Source of the DNA: Cyclaneusma minus
Taxonomy: Eukaryota; Ascomycota; Leotiomycetes; Marthamycetales; Marthamycetaceae
Direction: 5' to 3'
Assembly: GCA_037179335.1 (NCBI GenBank)
Contig: JAKZHN010000016.1
Span: 804,852-868,851 of the forward strand
DNA length: 64,000 nucleotides
The translations under genes were made by a program, and so were the position numbers. Under the pieces are notes generated by a model, which searched no databases, was not told the origin of the DNA, and saw nothing but the letters and a program-made list of their open reading frames with translations. Numbering within the stretch: position 1 is the first letter of the stretch; the number at the start of each line of letters is the position of its first letter. Below are positions 32,005 to 42,087 of the stretch, piece by piece.

Positions 32005-33784
32005 AATATATTACGGCAAAATGCTAAAATGTCCCTATTATCATGATTTTGTAGCTAAAATAACCCCGAAATCTTGAGTCTTGTTTAAGCAATTTATTAA
32101 AGCTATATAAAAGCATTTTTTATTTACCTTTTTAAATTTCTGAGTCGAATTGCTTTTGATTTTCAAAATCCAAAAAAAAACTCAATATTTTATAATTATT
32201 TAAATAAAAAACCTTGATTTTCGGAGTTAGAGCCTGACCCCAAAAAATAATTTCAATAACACTTTAATAGCGCCACCAATTTTAAAGCTAATTGGGTTCC
32301 GTTTTCTAATTTAAATTAAAAAATGGCCGGGCATTTTGAAATATATTTTTTTGGAATTCTATTTTGGCGTTAAGCATTTTAAAAATAATTACAAAAAAAG
32401 CTATTATCAAAAATTTAAACCTCAAGACCATGACTTAATTATAACTCGAATCAATTATATTTTTATTAATTTTAAAAATAATTGAATTCGGATTTTTAAT
32501 AATTAAGTTTCTTAATTAATTCTACAATAAAATGCATTAATCCAATTACTTTTATAGCGTTAAAAATGTTTTTTCAAAACATAGTTAAAGGCGCTAGCTA
32601 TCCAGCAATTATTAGAATAGCAATTTACAACGCGATAATATTAATTATTTAAGCAATTATAATAGCCAAATCAATTGAGAAAATCAATTATCAAAAGTCA
32701 GAATTCAATTATCTCTAAAAGTAGTAGAGATATAATTGATTCAAATTATGGTCCTAAAATCCAGCAAAATCAAATTTGCCCTGGCTTAACGCTTCCCAGC
32801 ACCCAAGGCTTGCAATTAAATAGCAATCCACAACGCGATAAAATTAATTATTTAAGCGATTATAATAGCCAAATCAATTGAAAAACTCAATTATCAAAAG
32901 ACAGAATTCAATTATCATTAAAAATACTAAAATTCAAACAAAATCAAATTTACCTGGCTCAGCGCTTTCCAGCGCTCTCCAGGCAGCGCTTTCTAAACAG
33001 CGCAAATTTGATTTTGTCGGAATTCCACCACTTTTAAAAATAATTGAATTCTGTTTTTTGAAAATGGATTTTCTCAATTGATTTAGCTATTATAATCGCT
33101 CGAATAATTAATTCTATCGCGTGGTGGGTGGCTATTCTAATAATGGCTGGGAATCTGTTTAGCATTCCAGATTACCAAGCTATTTTATACACCCTTAACG
33201 CAATAAAATCAATTATTTCAAATTGATTTATCATAGAATCAATTGAAAAAATCAATTATTAAAAAACAGAATTCAATTATCTTTAAAATTGATAGCGCTA
33301 TAATTGATTCAAATTATATTTGGGGTCATTTTAGCGACATAGTGAATAATAACAGCATCAAGATTTTAATAACACATTTGCCCTTACTTTTTAACGCTAT
33401 AACTTTGCCAGAATTTGGAAATAATTGGTTTTTTCAATTGATTATTGTATTTTAATTGATTTGACTAAGGGTTTGTTTATATACTTTTATTAAAAATCCT
33501 TTCTAAATGCCTTTTTCTAAATATTGAAAATGACGACTTTTGGTGTTTTTGGCTTTCGGGGTCAGGGAATGACCCCGATTTTCCAGAAATTAATAATAAT
33601 TAAAGCTAGTAATAAAGGTGTATTCTTTTTTTTTAATAAAAGTGGAATATAATATAATTTAATTTAAAAAAACCAATTGAAAAACTGAATTCGTCGCAAT
33701 TTGCTCGCAGTCTTTAATTTCGGGGTCATTTTAGCTACAAAATCATAATAACAGGGTCATTTTAGCATTTTGCCGAACATATTA
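32005..33784. mobile_element. AT-rich non-autonomous transposon, Mutator-like, 1.76 kb
   Basis: The body is 32014-33775. Terminal inverted repeats of about 58 bp start CGGCAAAATGCTAAAATG at both ends (32014-32071 and 33718-33775) and differ at only four or so positions. The flanks are AATATATTA (32005-32013) and AACATATTA (33776-33784), a 9-bp direct repeat with one T/C difference. Long inverted repeats plus a 9-bp duplication fit the Mutator-like superfamily. The interior is very AT-rich, has no long reading frame and carries repeated internal modules. It could be a deletion derivative, or a copy degraded by repeat-induced point mutation. Confidence 0.8.
32621..33330. repeat. Internal repeat modules of the AT-rich element
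   Basis: A module of about 100-130 bp occurs at 32621-32750, again at 32823-32930, again at 33198-33325, and inverted at 33031-33135. Shared landmarks are acgcgataa, taagcgattataatagcc, tcaattgaaaaa and cagaattcaattatc. Confidence 0.7.
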
Positions 33785-33929
33785 AGTACCCGTGTCATCA
33801 TATCCCATAATTCTTATTTATACATCGCGCCGTATTTATTCCGTCCTAATCCCCTTCTATGCATAATACAGCACCGCGCGCAAGAAAATGCAACCAATAT
33901 CGTCACCGAATCACAGAAATGTAGGTCGT

Positions 33930-35036
33930 CTAGGAACTCGCCAAGGCGATCGCGAGAAAACTGGGTTGCTCCAAAATGATTCCAGGGCCGGCGATGACGC
34001 TCTCCTGAGTGGGTGCGCCAGGCTTATCGGCAATGACGGCAATGATGACACCCTTCTCCTCGAATTCTGCTGGGATGGTGGTTGAGTTGTCCTTGGTGTT
34101 GAAGGGCACGGTGATGTTGGTCACACCATGGAAGAACACAGCGTAGTATTCGCAATCAGCGTCGAAGTGCAGGTTATTGTGAGGTGCTGAAAAGTCGAGA
34201 AAGACATGCGAGCCAGGTGTGAGAGATGTGTCTCGCTTATCGACGCCGAAGGTGGGCAGGTGCTGGTCAGGGGTCGGGAAGCCCGGGTTCTCGGGAGGGC
34301 AGGAGCCGGGGACGACGAAGGCGGAGGTGGTGGACAGGATCTGGTTTGCGTACGGGAAGATGGTGTCGGAGGGGCCGCCAAAGGGGTCGGCTTTCCAGAC
34401 GTCGATGAGCAGCCATGTGTTGTGGCGACTCTCAGTCTCGCCGATGGCCAATAAAGCACCTCTGCTGAAAGGCAGTTGCGCTTGCTGCGTGAGGCCGGTC
34501 AGGAAAGCCATGGCAGAGATCTCGAGTAAGGTGGCGATAGCGAGGAAAGTGGTGGGATCCTTGAGGCCGAAGTCGTACTGGCAGGCGCCTGGCTTGACGC
34601 TGTTGGACGAAATCTCGTTCTGGAAGATCCTCAGATGGCCAGCTTCGTTGTCACGAATCTCTTGGATGCGGTCATAGGTGTAGTTGTGGTAACCAGCGTC
34701 CTCGAAAGAGGTCTTGTTGAAAAGCTCGACGGCATTTTGATAGAAAGCATAGATAACCCACTCGGCAGCGAGCAAGTTCTGCCACATCTGGTCGTCGACG
34801 CCGGGAGGGCCGTGGGTTGTCGGCAGAATGGCAGCAGTGAAGTTGGCAGGGAAAGGGGCAGCACGACCCCTTTCATCATTGTAGAGGGGGTCTTGGCCTG
34901 GAATTGGGCCATAGTTGGGGTCAGCCAGAGCTTGGGCAGAGCCTTTGGGAGCGGAAGAGCGTTCGGTGGGAGCCGCGTCAACGACAGACAGCAAAGCTGC
35001 GACACGCACGAAAGAGCGGAACAGCATGGTGGGCAA
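33930..35036 (-). CDS. Rds1-like secreted ferritin-fold protein
   Basis: Single exon, 368 residues. A signal peptide covers about the first 22 residues (MLFRSFVRVAALLSVVDA after an alternative Met). The four-helix ferritin-like domain spans about 85-250. It contains acidic/His residues in AAEWVIYAFYQNAVELF, IRDNEAGHLRIF, LLEISAMAF and IGETESRHNTWLL. These sit where ferritin-like proteins place metal ligands. Several N-glycosylation sequons follow (NFTA, NKTS, NYTY, NITV). The family includes S. pombe Rds1, which is induced by nutrient and stress signals. Enzymatic activity is not established. The 3' end lies 146 bp beyond the AT-rich transposon. Confidence 0.85.
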   Translation of the reverse strand: MPTMLFRSFVRVAALLSVVDAAPTERSSAPKGSAQALADPNYGPIPGQDPLYNDERGRAAPFPANFTAAILPTTHGPPGVDDQMWQNLLAAEWVIYAFYQNAVELFNKTSFEDAGYHNYTYDRIQEIRDNEAGHLRIFQNEISSNSVKPGACQYDFGLKDPTTFLAIATLLEISAMAFLTGLTQQAQLPFSRGALLAIGETESRHNTWLLIDVWKADPFGGPSDTIFPYANQILSTTSAFVVPGSCPPENPGFPTPDQHLPTFGVDKRDTSLTPGSHVFLDFSAPHNNLHFDADCEYYAVFFHGVTNITVPFNTKDNSTTIPAEFEEKGVIIAVIADKPGAPTQESVIAGPGIILEQPSFLAIALASS

Positions 35037-35957
35037 GCGGGTTGGGTGGGTTGGAAGAAGCAGAAATGTGCGGAGACGACGGCAGACTTGTAGCTACAAA
35101 GCAAACAGGACGGAAAGTGGAAACAAGAAAGAGCGTGGATCGTGGGTAGTGGGAAAAGGGAAAAGGATGAAGGCGTGGCGGTGCCGATGGCATATGTACT
35201 ACCCGGGACTCGAGGATCTACCCAAACTACCTTTACGGCAGGAGTCTCGGCTCCACCACTGACGCTTCCATTTGATTGCAGGTATGGCCAAGGCCAGCCA
35301 TCAGCAGCCATCTCAATATTATGATGTATGAGGGTGGTCTTTCTCCAATGGTCATCCCTGCCCGCCGATCTGCGGCTAGGATTGAGCTTAACTTGAGAAT
35401 GCTGTTAGCAGTCAGACTCACTCCTAATCCTAATGATTGAGATCCCTCGGGTCCAAGGCCTGAAACTTTCAATCCCTGAATCTCAAAGATCCCAATGCGG
35501 CCGTGGCGATCGATCAACGTGCTGTCAGGGAGGACAAGAGCGCGGGAAGATGGAGTCACAAAGGCTGCGCTCGCTGAAATGAGGCCTAATTGCGTCCTTC
35601 TCATTCTCGCCGTGCAACCGCAGAGATCTATTTGGCCACTTCATGAGATGAGAACGTGCCTAGTATGACTGAGAGTGGCGAAATGTACGAGAAGTGGCAG
35701 AAGCCATAAACATCTTCGCCTCAGCCACTGTACTACAAACGTTGCACTCTCTCGGGCCTTGCAAGTTTGGCGCTTTTCCCTTCCTTTGGAATATGTAGTA
35801 TGCGACTGCTTGGCTTCCACCTCCATAGCACAGGTATTTTTCATAAGCCATCGCAGAATATGTCAACCCACCATCGCATCACCTTCCTGGAAATCCCTTC
35901 CCGAAACTCCTGCTTTTGCTCTCAAGTCTTCAGAATCCTAGACTGGCGCGTGTCCAT
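35037..35957. other. Intergenic, upstream of the Rds1-like gene
   Basis: 921 bp between the Rds1-like start and the end of the ProRS gene. No supported gene. Confidence 0.5.
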
Positions 35958-37667
35958 CTAGTAACTTCTTCCGAACATGCACCACTTCTCCGCCAGCGCA
36001 CCACACTCGGGGTTCAGGCACTTCGTCTCGCCCTTGACCACGCCCTCTGGCTGCTCGAAAGGAATACACAAGCTCTTCATGCCCATGCTTGGCGCCTTCT
36101 GCTCCTCGGGTCCCTTTGCCTCATCATCCGTCCTGCCTTGCGTCAGGTCCTTGATCTTGTCTTCGCACTTCTCTTGCAAGCAGTGTGGAATCAAGACGAC
36201 GTTCTTGGCATCGAGCGCAGGCACAACATCCTCCCATTTCGTGATCTGGATTCGGTGCTCGTCGAAGGCTGCCTTGGCCTTGGTGTACATGTCGCTCTGG
36301 ATCGTCTCAAGAATCTTGCTAGTCTCCGTTGCAAGGTCGCCGACAGCGATAGTGCCCTTTTCGCCGGTATCCCGACGAGCGTACGAAACAACCGATTTGG
36401 CAGCGTCTTTGGGGCCGTATTCGAAGCGCAATGGAACACCCTTAAGCTCGTGATCATTGAACTTCCAGGCTGGAGTGTAGCCCTCGCGCACATCGTATTC
36501 GGCGCGAATGCCCGCATCCAGAAGGGCGGTCTTGAGCTTTTGCAGGTCATCGTAGAGCCTGTCCTTGTCTTCAGGGGTCGTACTCTTGGTAATGCCGACT
36601 GGGACAATGATGACCTGTGTTTCAGCAACGCGGGGAGGGAGGACGAGGCCTTTGTCGTCGCCGTGAATCATGACCATGACACCGATGACACGAGTAGAAA
36701 GACCCCACGAGTTTTGCCAGACGTGCAGATGCTTGTTCTTCTCGTCTGACTTGTCTGGGTTCTCAACCGTGATATCGAACATTTTGCTGAAGTTTTGGCC
36801 AAGGCAGTGAGATGTGCCACCTTGGATACCACGACCATTGGATGGAATGTAGCCTTCGACGGTCGTAGTGTAGTAGCCTCCAGCGAACTTCTCCTTCTCG
36901 GTCTTTCGGCCTCGCACGACCGGAACAGCAAGCAGCTGCTCGTAGACGCCGGCATACAACTCCAAGATCTGTAGTACTTCCTCTCCAGCCAGCTCTTCGG
37001 TGAAGTGAGCGGTGTGGCCCTCCTGCCACAGGAATTCTCTGGCCCTCAGGAAAGGAGTTGTCTGCTTTGCCTCCCATCTGACAACGGTGTTCCACTGGTT
37101 CAATCTGAGCGGCAAATCCCTGTGACTCCTAATCCACTTTGAGTAGTAGGGGTACAAGATAGCCTCGCTGGTTGGTCGCACGGCCACAGGAACTTCCAGA
37201 TCCTTATCTCCTGCCTTCGTGACCCACGCCAGTTCTGGGGCAAAACCCTCGACGTGATCCTTCTCCTTCTTCAAGCTGGTCTCCGACAAGAACATGGGGA
37301 AGCTGACTTCCTTGACTCTCAGAGGCGGAGCTTTAATTCTCGAGTCAAACCAGTCGCGGATAATTCCCCAGATGTACATAGAGGCAGGGCGCAGAATGTA
37401 GAAACCGGCGATCTCGGTGTAGTACTCGATGAGCTCAGCCTTCAAGACAACTTCCTGGTACCACTCAGGGAAGTTGGCAGTCTTGCTGACGGTCATTCCA
37501 ATGATGTCGTCGGTCTTCTTGCTGCTTTGGACGGGGACGACCTTCTTAGCGGCTTTGGCAGCTTTGTCGGCAGCCATCTTGGCTTGCTTTTCGGCCTTCT
37601 TGAGCGCGCTCTTGGAAGGCTCTTGCGTCTGCGCAGCAGCAGCTTCGGCGGCGCCTTCGGACGACAT
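35958..37667 (-). CDS. Cytosolic prolyl-tRNA synthetase, archaeal/eukaryotic type
   Basis: Single exon, 569 residues. It charges tRNA-Pro with proline. The class II core is complete: motif 1 region (FPMFLSETSLKKEKDHVEGF), proline/ATP site (VRPTSEAILYPYYSKWI), motif 2 (TVVRWEAKQTTPFLRAREFL, WQEGHTAH) and motif 3 (GDDKGLVLPPRVA). The anticodon-binding domain follows. A C-terminal zinc-type domain carries cysteines in KSLCIPF, KCLNPECGAL and EKWCMFGRSY and ends in tyrosine, as is usual for this subtype. The first 50 residues are Ala/Lys-rich. The bacterial editing insertion is absent, and the yeast N-terminal YbaK-like editing domain is not present. It shares a 424-bp promoter region with CCT1. 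Confidence 0.96.
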   Translation of the reverse strand: MSSEGAAEAAAAQTQEPSKSALKKAEKQAKMAADKAAKAAKKVVPVQSSKKTDDIIGMTVSKTANFPEWYQEVVLKAELIEYYTEIAGFYILRPASMYIWGIIRDWFDSRIKAPPLRVKEVSFPMFLSETSLKKEKDHVEGFAPELAWVTKAGDKDLEVPVAVRPTSEAILYPYYSKWIRSHRDLPLRLNQWNTVVRWEAKQTTPFLRAREFLWQEGHTAHFTEELAGEEVLQILELYAGVYEQLLAVPVVRGRKTEKEKFAGGYYTTTVEGYIPSNGRGIQGGTSHCLGQNFSKMFDITVENPDKSDEKNKHLHVWQNSWGLSTRVIGVMVMIHGDDKGLVLPPRVAETQVIIVPVGITKSTTPEDKDRLYDDLQKLKTALLDAGIRAEYDVREGYTPAWKFNDHELKGVPLRFEYGPKDAAKSVVSYARRDTGEKGTIAVGDLATETSKILETIQSDMYTKAKAAFDEHRIQITKWEDVVPALDAKNVVLIPHCLQEKCEDKIKDLTQGRTDDEAKGPEEQKAPSMGMKSLCIPFEQPEGVVKGETKCLNPECGALAEKWCMFGRSY

Positions 37668-38091
37668 TTTCGCGGGAGTGGAGTTGCTGCTGCTGGAAAG
37701 CTGTGGTCAACGCGCTGTTGACTGTTGTGGAAAGAAGCTGGGTAGACTCGGGTTCAGAAAAAAAGACTTACAGGCTGGCAGTGTCAGTGACGAGGTGCTC
37801 GACACGGCGACAGAAGAATTGCAGTTGCGCGGGGGAGTCAATTCGCCTGGGAGTAGATTTGGGATTTGGCAAAGCCCCGCCAACCTTGAGTCAACTTCAC
37901 CTCGCTGCCCCTCCACGCAAATTAGTTGATGCCTGAGAGAGCAGCTTAGGTGCCTCATCCGCAAGGCTCACCAGGCGGCGAGGCTGGCTAGCGCGCCGCG
38001 GCCCGCGTTGTGCTTCCATGTATTTTCTCGCGGCGACCTTGGAAAGGCTGCACTAGACACCCAAGGAATATAACAGCTATCCACCGTCAAC
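37668..38091. promoter_or_regulatory. Bidirectional promoter region, ProRS and CCT1
   Basis: 424 bp separate the two head-to-head start codons. Both are translation/proteostasis housekeeping genes, so shared control is plausible. No specific site identified. Confidence 0.5.
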
Positions 38092-39956
38092 ATGGGTTCT
38101 CTATTCGAGCAACCGCGGAATGCTGGAACTCTGTGTACGTTTCTGCCTCGCATGACCTGCACATTACCAAGCTAATTCTCTGCTTCTAGTCCTTGGTGGC
38201 CAGAAAATCAGTGGTGCCGATATCAGAGACCAAAACGGTATGGCTGTCTGCCGTCGAGCTTCGTGAGGACCTCGAGCTGATACAACCCACAGTTCTTGCT
38301 ACCCAAGCTATTGCCAATGTTGTCAAGAGCTCTTTCGGTCCTAGCGGACTGGATAAGATGATGGTGGATGACATAGGAGTAAGGAGATCGCTGCTCGCTG
38401 GAGCTATCCGCAGCTGACTTTTGCCATAGGATGTTACAGTAACCAACGATGGAGCCACCATTCTCAGTCTACTTGATGTCGAGCACCCAGCCGGGAAGAT
38501 CTTGGTGGAGCTGGCACATCAACAAGACAAGGAAGTTGGTGATGGGACAACCTCTGTGGTCCTCATAGCCGCCGAACTCCTTCGTCGAGGAAACGAGCTC
38601 ATGAAGAACCGGATACACCCTACTACTATCATCACCGGCTACCGCCTGGCCCTCCGCGAGGCTGTCAAATACATGCACGAGAATATCAGCATCAAAGTCG
38701 ACCAACTGGGCCGGGAATCTCTCATCGCCATTGCCAAAACCTCCATGTCCTCCAAGATCATTGGCTCCGACTCCGAATTCTTCTCCAATATGGTCGTGGA
38801 CGCCATGCAGGCCGTCAAGTCCACAAACAACAAGCAGGAGGTCAAATATCCTGTTAAGGCTGTTAACATTCTCAAGGCCCACGGCCACTCGGCCCTTGAG
38901 TCGATCCTGGTTCCTGGCTACGCTCTGAACTGCACTGTCGCCTCCCAGATGATGAAGACCCGCATTACAGACGCCAAGATTGCTATCCTGGATATGAACC
39001 TGCAAAAGGAGCGTATGAAGCTCGGCGTTCACATCACCATCGACGACCCTCAACAGCTCGAGCAGATCCGCCAGCGCGAGGCTGGCATAGTGATGGAGCG
39101 CGTCGAAATGATTCTGAAATCTGGCGCCAACGTAGTAATGACAACCAAGGGTATCGACGATCTATGCCTCAAGCTGTTTATTGAGAAAGGCGCCATGGCT
39201 GTCCGAAGATGCAAGAAAGAAGACCTACGCCGCATTGCCAAAGCCACTGGCGCGACGATGATCTCCTCCTTGTCCGATCTCAACGGTGACGAGCGTTTCG
39301 AGGCGTCTTCCTTAGGACATGCCGAAGAAGTTGTGCAGGAGAGGATTTCAGACGACGAATGTATCTTGGTCAAGGGAACCAAGGTTCACACTTCTGCATC
39401 CATCATTCTGCGCGGCTCCAACGACTACCAACTCGACGAGATGGAGCGATCCGTGCACGACTCCCTGTGCGCCGTCAAGCGCACGCTCGAGTCGGGCAGC
39501 ATCGTCCCTGGTGGCGGTGCGGTCGAAACCGCCCTCCATATCTACCTCGAAGAATTTGCCGGCACAGTTGGCTCACGCGAGCAGCTAGCTATCGGCCAAT
39601 TCGCACAATCTCTTCTCGTAATCCCCAAGACTCTGGCTGTCAATGCAGCCAAAGACTCGTCTGAGCTCGTCGCACAGCTGCGAAGCCGCCACGCGCTGAG
39701 CCAGCGAACAGCAGAGGGTGAGGCCAACGAGGACGAGAAGAGTGTGGCGCGGAAGAAGAACTACCGCAACTACGGATTGGACCTGATGAAGGGCAAGGTG
39801 GTAGATGAAATCAAGGCGGGCGTGCTGGAGCCAAGCATGAGCAAAGTGAGGCAGCTGAAGAGTGCGGTTGAGGCGTGTATTAGTATTATGAGGATTGATA
39901 CCTTGATCAAGCTGGATCCGGAGCAGAGGGGCGAGGATGATGGACATGGTCATTAA
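38092..39956 (+). CDS. CCT1: Chaperonin CCT/TRiC subunit alpha (CCT1/TCP1)
   Basis: Exons are 38092-38134, 38190-38237, 38293-38378 and 38430-39956. Introns are 55, 55 and 51 bp. The product has 567 residues. It is one of eight subunits of the cytosolic chaperonin that folds actin and tubulin. The start MGSLFEQPRNAGTLFLGGQK and the phrase SGADIRDQNVLATQAIANVV identify the alpha subunit. ATP-site motifs are VKSSFGPSGLDKM, VTVTNDGATIL and QQDKEVGDGTTSVV (catalytic Asp in GDGTTS), plus SGSIVPGGGAVETAL. The three small first exons are fixed by phase and conservation. The C-terminus ends RGEDDGHGH, giving a short charged tail. Confidence 0.96.
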
Positions 39957-40455
39957 AAGAATAATGTGCTTGTAGCATGAGGAAAAGCCGTTGGCACAAA
40001 CAAGAAGGAACTTAATGCAGTACCACACTGTCGCGCATCTGACATGGCAAAAGTCTTCAGGACTACCCTAGTTACCTATATCGAGGGCTATGCTAAATCG
40101 GCCCCGGCAAATATTCTTACCTCGTGGTTATAACACCGGTGATTGAACACAATGAGTATCCTTAGGGACGAGGAAAGTACGTAGCCAGCTGTTTCCAGAC
40201 GACTTGTTTCGATATGGTGATCTTAAGCCGTACCCAGACTTCTTCCACAGTATATTCAAATGCGTAGAGAAAAAGGAACTTTCGATTGATTTGTACAAGT
40301 GGCACCGAACCGCCCCTTTCTAAGCAGGATTGCAGAAGAGCTGGAAAACTCCCCGTCCCCGATCTAAGGTTTTTGCTCTTCCTGCATTATCCCCCATAAT
40401 ACAAGCAGCCACCCCCCTCTTCCCCTTCTCCTAAAGCTCGTCGAGTTTGCCACCT
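39957..40455. other. Intergenic between convergent genes
   Basis: 499 bp between the stops of CCT1 and the Rieske gene, presumably 3' UTRs. Confidence 0.5.
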
Positions 40456-41600
40456 CTAACCGATCACAAGCGAGTTGTCCTCAGGGAAGTCATATTCGGG
40501 GATCTCCAAGTTCAGGGGTGCGGGTCCCTTTCTTATGCGACCGGAGATATCGTAGTGCGAGCCGTGGCATGGGCAGAACCAACCACCGAAGTCACCGGCC
40601 TCGCCAATTGGGACACATCCAAGATGTGTGCAAACACCTATATACTTGTTAGTTCACAGCTTGACAATCGCATGACAGCATCGGTATATTCAGGCACCGA
40701 GACGTGGATTCGAGATTCTGCCGTGGGAACCGATTTCACGTACCAACCATGACCAACCACTCGGGTTTCTTAACGCGATCTGCGTCTGCTTGGGGATCTC
40801 GGAGTGACTCGACTTTGACGTTCTCAGCCTCCTTAATCTCATCTTCGGTACGGTGGCGAATGAAGACTGGCTTGCCACGCCACTTGATAATGACCTGTAT
40901 AGCGCGATAATTCAGCATGATTTCTTCTTCATGAACAAATAAACGTCGAATGTCTTGATGTTGTGGAATTCGAGTATGTCGAGCAGAGTCGTGTTACATA
41001 CGTTCTTTCCTTCTGGGATAGCCGCCAAGTCGACCTCGACCTTTGCCATGGCCAAAACATCTGCAGATGCACTCATGTTGACAAGGAAATCTGTTTGGTG
41101 AGATACACTGTCAGCAGTCGCTCATTGGGCCCATTCCACCCCATCTTCACGCCACCCAAGTCTCGCCCCGTCCCTGTCTTGCCGAATCCGAAGCCTGGTC
41201 TTCCACATTCAGGGGTCCTTATAATCGTGTATTGCCCGTCCAGATTCCAGTGGTTCCACCCTTTTCTCTCCCGCCAATGCTCTCGATAGCCCGCCATCCA
41301 CGTACCTTGTACCGTAGCCTTTGCGCCGGCGGCGGCCAACGCTCCCATACTGCCGACCATAAAGTACTGGAACAGCTTGTTGGTATCGGCGCTCGAACTG
41401 CTCTTGTACTTTCCGAAGTCGGGGATCTTGGTGCCGCTGCCAGTGCCCTTGAAGGGGCTGTCAAAGGAACTGGTGTTGTCGATCACGTTGCGCTTCTCGG
41501 AGGACGAAAGGCATCGTGCGGATGCGATTGGGGCATAGGCGGCTCGGCGGGGAATGGAGCGCAGGGCACGGGCGGCTGGTCGTGCGAGAGAGAAAGCCAT
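40456..41600 (-). CDS. RIP1: Ubiquinol-cytochrome c reductase Rieske iron-sulfur protein
   Basis: Exons on the minus strand are 41600-41306, 41090-41002, 40894-40744 and 40637-40456. Introns are 215, 107 and 106 bp. The product has 238 residues. It is the 2Fe-2S subunit of mitochondrial complex III. The Arg/Ala-rich start MAFSLARPAARALRSIPRRA is a matrix-targeting presequence. One membrane helix follows (FQYFMVGSMGALAAAGAKAT), then the flexible neck DFLVNMSASADVLAMAKVEV. The cluster ligands are in CTHLGC (Cys181, His183) and CPCHGS (Cys200, His203), with the disulfide partners Cys186 and Cys202. The protein ends YDFPEDNSLVIG. All exon joins restore conserved sequence. Confidence 0.97.
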
Positions 41601-42087
41601 TGTGAGGGTGCGGCAGAACAGTTGCGTGCCTTAGGGGAAGACGGCGGCTGGGAGGGCGAAATGATGATGTCGAGAGAGCTTGTATTTTGAGCTGCTGCTT
41701 CGGAATTATTCGCGCGGCCTCAGGCTCCAGCTGATTACTGCTGCTCGCTCATTGGCTGCACGCACCGAGAATTGACCGCTCCAGCGGGAAACCGAAGTAC
41801 TTCTATGCTGGAAACCCCTTTACTGTATTCGAGATGCTGGAAGCTGCCTACTAACCCTTTGCATCACACTCCAGGTGCTTGATAATTTTGTTGGGTAATG
41901 GAGGCTTTGAAATTTGTTTTTGCCTGTCTTGGAAAGCCTACTACTCAATTCTTGTGCTTGCATCTATCTAGACGCTCTGAGATGCCCTTGGCCGTAGCGA
42001 AGAGCATCGAGTGCAGCACCGAGCACCGCCTCCTCCTCAACCCGGATCATTAAAGGTCTTGTCGCTGAATAATGAAGCAGCGCTACT
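41601..42087. other. Intergenic, RIP1 promoter and Cdc5 3' flank
   Basis: 487 bp, no gene seen. Confidence 0.5.
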
